Shown: positions 57,000-64,000 of the stretch, piece by piece
Layout of the letters: each line of letters begins with the position of its first letter
How positions within the stretch are numbered: the stretch's first letter is position 1
The notes under the pieces: model-generated
What the model was told of the DNA's origin: nothing
Databases searched by the model: none
What the model saw: only the letters and a program-made list of their open reading frames with translations
Translations under genes and position numbers: made by a program
Source of the DNA: Pezicula radicicola
Lineage: Eukaryota > Ascomycota > Leotiomycetes > Helotiales > Dermateaceae
NCBI GenBank assembly: GCA_003008705.1
Contig: PDUO01000086.1
Coordinates: 4,014 to 68,013, forward strand
DNA length: 64,000 nucleotides
Direction of reading: 5' to 3'

Positions 57000-57323
57000 T
57001 TGTTATGTTTCTCAAATTTGATGTAGCTCTCAGAATTATACAGTAACAAATATATTGCATACGAAATTTATAAATTCTTTGACAACTCACAGCAATGCGG
57101 CGTTGCTTTACTGTGAAAGTAGTCTTTGCCCAGGACGGATAGCACATTCTATTCCATGCCTTGGCTATACATTATATCACAAACCAGACTCTCTCGGTTT
57201 GGGCATAGCTTCTTGAGCTGATCACGTGTATTATCTTATCACATAAGGCTTCTCTGGTGTCTTAAATAAAAGGCCTTCTTAACCCCCTCAGTCGCTCGCT
57301 TCTCAACAATATATCATACCGCA
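57000..57323. other. Intergenic region, promoter of the Zn2Cys6 gene
   Basis: 324 bases without a gene. Contains GATCACGTGTATTATC near 57220 (CACGTG is the core recognised by bHLH factors, and also by yeast Cbf1, which acts in sulfur metabolism) and AAATAAAAGG near 57263. Confidence 0.45.
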
Positions 57324-59723
57324 ATGCGTAAATCTTTACATCAATCAGAGAAGAAGATATCGTTAGTAGGACTCCTAAATATCAGCAGGACGTTGTAGCT
57401 AACGAATTCGAAGCTGCAAGAGGTGTCAGCAGCGGAAGGTAATCCGACCTTTCTCAGTGCACCATTCGTTGTCTAACTATACTTGTTTGAAGATCAAATG
57501 TTCTCGTACATATCCATGCATCGATTGCTCTCATGCAAAGGCAAAGTGTGAGTTTAGAGAAGACGACACGAGGAGATATCCCGTCTCCCGGGGGTACACC
57601 GCAGCACTCGAAAGCAGAGTAGCATCTCTGGAGTCACTGCTTAAGAGACTCAAATCAAGCTCTTCCCAGGAGAGGGATTCTATCATCAGCAACCTCACCT
57701 TTGGTGACCATCTACCCGTGACTGAGGTGTCTTCGCCTGGAGATAACTCAAAGGGCAACACATCGATTGGCATAGAAACCAAGTCATTATTACAAGAGAG
57801 CGTTCAAGGTGCGGGACCACCATGAGTTGTGTGGATCACGCTCATTGATTACAGGGCCGCTCATCTATCATGGGCCAACAAGTATCTACGATGGCGATCT
57901 CTCCCATCGGTCTGGGGAAGTAACCGAAACAGTACTCCCCAACATCCCAAGGGCTCCGATTCCGATGGAAGGCCCTGTTGTCAGCAAATCAATCACTTTA
58001 TTCTTCCGGTGGCAGTACTCACAGTTCATGTTTGTGCCTCGTGAAGCATTTCTGAGAGACTACCTCACGGACTCACATGCTGGCGAATTTTGCTCACCTG
58101 CCCTTGTCTATGCTCTCTGCAGCATCGGGTCGTCAACTTCTTCGGACCCTACGACCAAGGAAGCATCAACACGTTTTGCTTCCTGTGCACATGTTATCTT
58201 GATATCGGAAGGTCTGGCCGCACCACATAGCACATCAGTACAAGCTCTGTTGTGTCTTGCCTTCTACGAGATTGGTCGAGGAAATCTATCGAAAGGGTGG
58301 CAATACTCAGGTACGTTGATGCACAATACTAAGGGAGTTAGTCTCAAATGTGTGTTAGGCATGGCTTTTCGTATGGGACAGGACCTCGGTTTTCAACGAG
58401 ACCCCATAAATTTAGTGAGGAACAATTGCCATAACAATCAAGATTTATCTTATGAGAATGAGGTGAGAAGAAGAATATACTGGGGCTGCTATATGTCTGA
58501 TAAGTAAGTTATTAGAACGAGATTACGGGTAAAGCTGACAAGACCAAGATTAATTAGTCTCTTCCTTGGAAGACCAACAGTTATGCAGGAAGATGATTCA
58601 GATGTAGTTCCTAGTGAAGCATTACCGTCAGTCTTGACACCTTCCATAATTCCAAAGAAGTTACTGACAAACCCCTCTTCAGGCAACATCTGATTTTTAA
58701 CCACTGGCTAGACTCACAGGGGCTGAACTATTTTAAGGAGCCACTACCTTCCCTTAAGTTAACTTTAGTTTTTAATAAACAAGTCGAGTTGGGCAGGTTG
58801 ATTCAAGACATGTTGTCCCGCATGTTCGCCCCAAAGCGAAGAGTCGCAATTGAAAGTAGCCGCTCGCTGAGGCTCTCATTGAGCGAACTCAACTGTCGCT
58901 TCTGGATATGGCATGAAGCGTTGCCAGGTGATATGAGATGGAAGAAGTCACCTACATCGTCGGAAAAGCTCCAGCCAAACCTTGCTGTACTTCAGTAAGC
59001 TTTTCGTGACTACTACTGCTCTAAAATCTGTGACTGAACATTATTAGCGTGCTTTACCACAGTTCCAGGATTTCACTTAACCGGCCATTTATAACTGAAA
59101 CAAGGTATTCATCCACGACATCTGACTTGATATCGGAATCCAAGAATATTTGTGAAGCCTCAACGGAAAGTATCATCAGCATACTCCAAAGATATAGAAA
59201 TCAGTATGGACTACGGAATTCCCCTCTTTTGTTCGTCCACGGTACAATATTGGCACTTAATGCTACGCTAGTGGCTACACGGAACCATAATGTTTGGCCA
59301 TCAATGCCCTCAGACTCTAGATTCGCGTTCCTTGATCTAGCACTGGAAGAGTTGTCTCATGTCTGGACTCTTGCGGCTGAAGCAAGAAAGAAATTCTGGA
59401 CAGTACTTCAGTTGAGGCAAAATAAGAGACTTAACCAGGCCACAAGCTCACCATTACATACTTCTACGTTCAACTATGTTGAACGCACAATGATAGAAAA
59501 CAATCAAGACTCCCAGCAAAGAGTCTTTGGACAGGATTTTGATCATATGAACCCCGCGTCGTGTGAACCAATGTCACAACCTACACTTGATCTGGAGCAA
59601 TACATATGGGATCCCTTAACCTTGATGGATGACGAAGCTATATTCTGGTCAAGCCTACAGAATTTCTCTTTCTCCACGCTCGATAATGATTACGACTTTC
59701 AATTCCCCACAGAAATGGACTAA
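57324..59723 (+). CDS. Zn2Cys6 transcription factor, intact
   Basis: This is a nuclear regulator, likely of the neighbouring organosulfur genes. Eight exons: 57324-57361, 57414-57438, 57493-57808, 57855-58310, 58359-58503, 58549-58626, 58683-58994 and 59048-59723. All have GT..AG borders and total 682 codons in phase. The zinc cluster is assembled across three exons: CKRCQQRK|IKCSRTYPC..CSHAKAKC, C-x2-C-x6-C-x5-C-x2-C-x6-C. A coiled-coil-like linker follows (SRVASLESLLKRL, about 75-90), then the fungal-specific domain (about 175-450, with QALLCLAFYEIGRGN and RRRIYWGCYMSDK). Intron 1 (GTTAGT..TCGAAG, branch CTAAC) removes a stop that would otherwise suggest a frameshift. No lesion was seen, unlike the adjacent transporter. 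Confidence 0.85.
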
Positions 59724-61020
59724 ATGTAAGCGTTTCTAGGAAAGATCGTGGTTTCCGAACACTGATTATTAAGTCAGAGTAGGTGGAATTATAAGCTTTT
59801 GGTTTTAGATCCTCTTAGGTAAGTTAGTATGGTAGATAGGAGCATCTAACAGGTATTAATCACTAAAATCAACTAAGTGATTTAATATTATCTATACTCT
59901 TAACTAAAGTATTCTTCTAAAGGACTGAACGATTTTATTACTATTATGGGTTGAACACGTTTTATGATTTAATCTAGCGGCACTTGACGATTCTCAGTAT
60001 TAAAGGTGGAATTATGATATTGGTATATCCATGATCAGAGATGGCCACCGGCGGAAATTATGAGTTTCAATACTTGTTTCCAACGAATAATAGGGCTTTC
60101 TTGAATAACTGTATCTGAAAACATATTATCTTAAGGCTATCTAAAGTCTCAATACGGGAATCCAAAGCGTTGTGGATTACGAAAACCATACTGAACCCTG
60201 ACAGCGAAACGTTCCATCGCTAGAGGGTTAGAGTTATCTAAAACATTTGAAAAAGATCGATTTAGAATATTCCATGCGATTTATATCGACATGCCAGATT
60301 GCGTCTCTTCAACATTGACTCCCAATGCAAGGGATTAAGTAGAAACCTGAAGCCTGTATTGATTGAGGAGGTAAGCTGGGCTGTGGTCCAGCCTGCCTAA
60401 ATAGTCTAAGGTAATAACTGAGTCTCCTTGACTGTATGCATCCTGACGGGCTTAGTGAGGTATGCAGAGTCCCGAACCAGCAGCTTATGTATGTTCTTAA
60501 AGCCCAACTTGTGTTCTACACTATCGAATATGCTCCCTGAAACCTCCAATTTATTTGCACTTCAACAGAGGAAGGTTCCTTGGTTGTTCTAACTAAAATT
60601 AGTATTACTATTTATATCTACGTTTGAAGCAACATTCTGGCTGTCTAACTTACCAGAGCAACTTCGTGATTGTCGTAGATTATTTTTACGTACGAGAAAG
60701 GGTGTGAAATTCGCAGTCATTGTACAGTACTAGGTAGCTAACAAGTAGTCAATAGGCGAGGCAAGATAGGGGGGAGATCTACTAAGCGAAACTCCCCGGG
60801 CCCCTGATTTTTTGGTGCAGTGCCCACGTGATAGCGAGCCTGACAAACGCGTCCTCGCGTCTTTCCTTTGTCGTTTCCTTCTTTCCCTCTCCTTCCCTTC
60901 TCCCTCCTTCCTTTCTCCCTCCTCTCCATCGTTTCTCCCTTCTCTCTACCACACCCATGTACTCCTTATGAACTCTTGAACCTCGAATCTTTGACCGACA
61001 CTCCAAGATCACCAAGAGCC
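59724..61020. other. Intergenic region, nothing recognised
   Basis: 1.3 kb, AT-rich on the left. The last 150 bases are a CTTTCCCTC-type pyrimidine-rich leader for the MYND gene, preceded by GCCCACGTGATAGC near 60830. No gene was seen. Confidence 0.5.
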
Positions 61021-62512
61021 ATGGCCACTGAATGTGCCGTCTGTCGCAAATCAGACTCCAAACTTTTGAAGTGTGGACGCTGTAACTCTCGCACCTACTG
61101 TGGTAAGTTTACCAAATGAGTGAGAATTTTTGAAAGGATGGGACGCCACTGAAATTTCTTTTTCAATAGGCCCCAAATGCCAAAAGGAGGATTGGCCCAC
61201 CCACAAAGCTGAGTGCAAGCGTCAGAACTACATACTCAAAGTTGTTCTACACCCCCGATTCATAACCAATCCTCGCATTTCTCGAACCCTGTCGTGCCCT
61301 GCTACTGCGACCTTCGCCGATCTTCACGAAGCCCTCTTGGTCGCCTTCGGTTGGGCAAATACTCATCTCTACGATTTCGACGTCTTCGATCACAACAGAG
61401 TGGGAGGCAGTGAAAATAGACTCTCAGGGCCAGACCCCATCCTCAAGATTACAGATCTGAAAACTGTTGACGCCTGCTTTGGTCCGCCGTACCGAAATAG
61501 CTCAAAGGTCACGCTCTTCAAAGTTATGGACGACGCGAAGACAAAGGGTAAAACGATTCACTACAACTACGATTTTGGTGATAATTGGGAGCACGTTATT
61601 ACCTGTACTGGACGAGCAAATGCTACGCCACATTTCATTTGGCTCGAAGGTGAAGGTCACAGTTGTGCGGAAGATGTTGGCGGATGCTACGGTTGGATGG
61701 ATTTGTTGAGGGCCTACGATGCGCAGAGTCCTACCGAAGATCAGAAAAAGAGGATGGAGTGGTTTGAAACACACACAAACAATAAAGACCCCGAAGGACT
61801 TCGTGGAGAAAGGAAGTGGAGATGGGACAAAGATAGGATTAATGCCATCTTAGGCGAGCTGGATGGGTCCTTTGGGGCTGCACCTGGATCATCAAACTCC
61901 CTCCCATCTGTTCTCCTCATATCACTTGATAAGCAGCCATTCTTCGATGATATGTACTCGGAAGTCATGGCAAAACTCTGCTCCAAGGCTACTGTGACAG
62001 AGGTAATGCATATCGCCAGTGCTATGCAGCACCTGTTGAAGCCTCAAAAAGAGTATGCTGCTGTTATCGTCACTGACCCCGAGGTAATGGAAAAAGACTC
62101 CATTGCTGTTCAGGAGAAACTTGTGGATTACGCCAGAACTGGTGGAACTGTTATCATTGGATTTCATTTCAGCAGTTTTGCTCATTTTGACAAAGTGGAT
62201 CAATTCTTCAAGGACAGATGGGCTCTCAAGTGGAAGATTGGCGATTATACTCGCTCGATGTTTTCTCTAAACGCTCGAGCTAATCCAGTCTTCATGAGCC
62301 GCCGTGATTCGAACTTGCCTCAGCAGTACAGCATGAAGGCACTCCATCTCAGTAATACAAAAGCTGAGGATCGAATATATGTTTCCGATCCTGGTAGGGC
62401 TCAGAGTCCAGCTGTCTTTGCAAAGTATGGAAATGGTTATCTGGGTTGGATTGGCAATGTCAATACCGAGATTGGTACTACTGAGCTTCTGTTAACTATG
62501 TGTGGAGTTTGA
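61021..62512 (+). CDS. MYND zinc finger fused to a pRiA4b ORF-3-like domain
   Basis: Exons 61021-61102 and 61170-62512 with a 67-bp intron (GTAAGT..AATAG) give 474 residues. Residues 5-42 are a MYND finger (CAVC, CGRC, YCGPKCQ, HKAEC), a protein-interaction zinc module; the intron splits it. Residues about 47-230 match the plasmid pRiA4b ORF-3-like domain: VAFGWANTHLYDFDVF, HYNYDFGDNWEH and EGEGHSCAEDVGGCYGWMDLL are its usual blocks. Residues about 250-474 form an alpha/beta domain (VLLISLDKQPF, AAVIVTDPEVM, GGTVIIGFHF) resembling a class I amidotransferase or ThuA-like fold, but no catalytic triad is clear. The biochemical role is unknown. Confidence 0.85.
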
Positions 62513-63816
62513 TTTGCTGGGATGGCTGGGCGTTGAGGACAACAAATGACTTGTTTAGGTCGTTAGTATAATGGCGAGAATGGCTAGCTTGCGTATTCTT
62601 CTCAACCGCTGATCTCTCGATATTTTGCAGTTGGTGACTGTGGGATACTATACGACTGGCTAGTTGCAAATGCAATAGTCCTCGTTCTTCTTAAAAACCA
62701 GTGTAGTATCTAGGTTATGATTGTAATATCATAGCCAAATCAAAGAGAAAACTGTAGATTTATCGTTACTGCATGTGGTATAATTTATGGTCTGGTATTA
62801 TATATTATGCACTTATGTACGCGCAAGGACCTTTTTGACATCAGCTTACTCTTGTACACATCATATTAGTTAATGAAGTGAATTCTAACTTTTATTAATA
62901 ACCCATAAGATGTAGAAACATAATAAGAAGAGACATGCATGCTCTGTACACGACGTGATGCAAATATACTTAAGTGGGTTACCTACTAATATTGTACCCT
63001 CGAATCCAAATATTAGGCACGTTATTTATTTCTAATGTAGAGTATCAATATTGATATCTTGTATGCAGAAGGCAAGTGTGTTTTGATGTAATGTTTGGAC
63101 GTGGTCACATGAAAATTACGCCGCCCGGTGCGCCTCTCCTATTTGAGTAATCGACCCCCGACCTTTATTTTCATCGACTAAAGATGCAGCATTCAGAGCA
63201 CACCTCACATTACATCGACTGCCTACCTAATTTTCTATCTCTATAATTCCAATTTCTATGCTTGTCGGTATTCTGGGAGACTCCAGATAGTCTACGTTTA
63301 ATAATTCTGCGGGACAATCTGTACACGTATCAGGTGCATTTTCTTTAGCATCTAGCATCCGCCCGTCTTTCATCATTTCATACCAGACAATGCTTGATGT
63401 GCTGTTTGAAGATATGCATGGCTACCCAGTCTAGATGCAACTAGCAAGACATAGGCAAACGGCTGGATTCAAAGAACGACTCAATGAACCCGGCTGATGC
63501 GGATTCATTCGGCGACTCGCAGAATGGCTCGGTTACACACTGGTATGGCATTGGGGGCTGCTGTTGCCGTTTGCAAAGACTGCATTTGCGGGAACCAATC
63601 CAACAAAGGATGATATCACACCGATTGTGAAGCCTCGCATGTCCCTATCAGGACTGTCTGATAGGGTCATCATATATGAACAGAGCAAAATGACTTTTTC
63701 TTGAGTCACTGAGAGCTCCTTGCTTTAGGCAACTCACATTTTTTGAGCAATTGCGATTGAGTAACTTACTTGACTTAACCTCGCCTCAAAGCAAGATATC
63801 GACGAGTTCTACATCC
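62513..63816. other. Intergenic region, nothing recognised
   Basis: 1.3 kb without a supported gene. The stretch 62700-63060 is AT-rich. Confidence 0.5.
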
Positions 63817-64000
63817 ATGGCATCACCTGGGGACAGGTGGCGAGGCTCGAATTTCGGAGCTACTTTTGGTTCAAGAGGTGGAGGCAGACGTGGTGGTGGG
63901 GGCTGGAGAGCAGGGGGACACGGCAGAGGGAGCGCATCGACCGGAGGCAGCAACGGGAGCAGAGATGAAACCCGCAGAACAGAAAACTCTGCCAGCCGAG
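63817..64000 (+). CDS. Start of a Gly/Arg-rich (RGG-type) protein, cut by the window end
   Basis: From the ATG at 63817 the frame stays open to the edge (61 codons). It encodes MASPGDRWRGSNFGATFGS and then a Gly/Arg-rich stretch with RGGGRRGGGGW and a Ser-rich end. Such RGG-like N-termini occur in RNA-binding and some translation or splicing proteins. The rest lies outside, so no family can be named. Confidence 0.55.
   Translation, partial: MASPGDRWRGSNFGATFGSRGGGRRGGGGWRAGGHGRGSASTGGSNGSRDETRRTENSASR

Noticed and set aside
57324..57440. Apparent frameshift and stop before the zinc cluster of the regulator at 57.3 kb
   Set aside because: A 52-bp intron (57362-57413) with GTTAGT, CTAAC branch and AAG end joins ATG exon 1 to CKRCQQRK in phase, so the gene is intact.
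1..64000. tRNA, rRNA, CRISPR arrays and secondary-metabolite backbone genes (PKS/NRPS)
   Set aside because: None was seen by eye on either strand; a tRNA scan would be needed to exclude tRNAs firmly.

Overview
The window looks like nuclear DNA of a filamentous ascomycete. Most genes carry one to seven short introns (45-160 bp) with GT..AG ends and CTAAC/CTAAT-like branch points, and three loci encode fungal Zn2Cys6 regulators. Non-coding stretches are AT-rich and hold transposon remnants whose stop codons and terminal-repeat differences look like repeat-induced point mutation (RIP). A leotiomycete such as a helotialean is my guess from gene style; no marker in the window proves it.

Layout. 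1-1.37 kb is AT-rich with a 60-bp tandem repeat. 1.4-5.3 kb holds a convergent sugar-transporter/Zn2Cys6 pair, both interrupted. 6.4-13.6 kb is the housekeeping core: an acidic SANT-like protein, the DNA polymerase delta catalytic subunit (1105 codons, four exons) and cyanase. 14.4-14.7 kb holds a small CxxC-(Gly/Met)n-CxxC protein gene. 15.1-19.9 kb is a decayed island containing a T5orf172/GIY-YIG-like pseudogene. 20.6-28.1 kb holds a cysteine-peptidase-like protein with SH3-like modules, a small unknown protein, and a Clr5-domain gene with one premature stop. 28.1-30.3 kb is AT-rich with a MITE-like element. 30.3-31.7 kb is a medium-chain alcohol dehydrogenase. 32.5-38.6 kb is a divergent quinate repressor/activator pair. 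39.5-40.8 kb is a DUF3500 protein. 42.1-43.4 kb is a dead Tc1/mariner element lying directly upstream of a carboxymuconolactone-decarboxylase-like gene. 45.4-47.1 kb is a cytochrome P450.

47.9-59.7 kb looks like an organosulfur-scavenging locus: two TauD-type dioxygenases, an arylsulfatase, a Dal5-like MFS transporter and a Zn2Cys6 regulator. The sulfatase carries an in-frame TGA and the transporter has three separate lesions, while both dioxygenases and the regulator read cleanly. 61.0-62.5 kb is a MYND zinc finger fused to a pRiA4b ORF-3-like domain, and the start of an RGG-rich gene runs off the right edge.

The most striking feature is the number of otherwise well-preserved accessory genes that each carry one or a few disabling lesions, next to intact housekeeping genes. 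This is either ongoing gene loss or local assembly error. All exon boundaries are my own reading, chosen so that splice dinucleotides, phase and protein continuity agree; total CDS lengths were checked for divisibility by three where stated.
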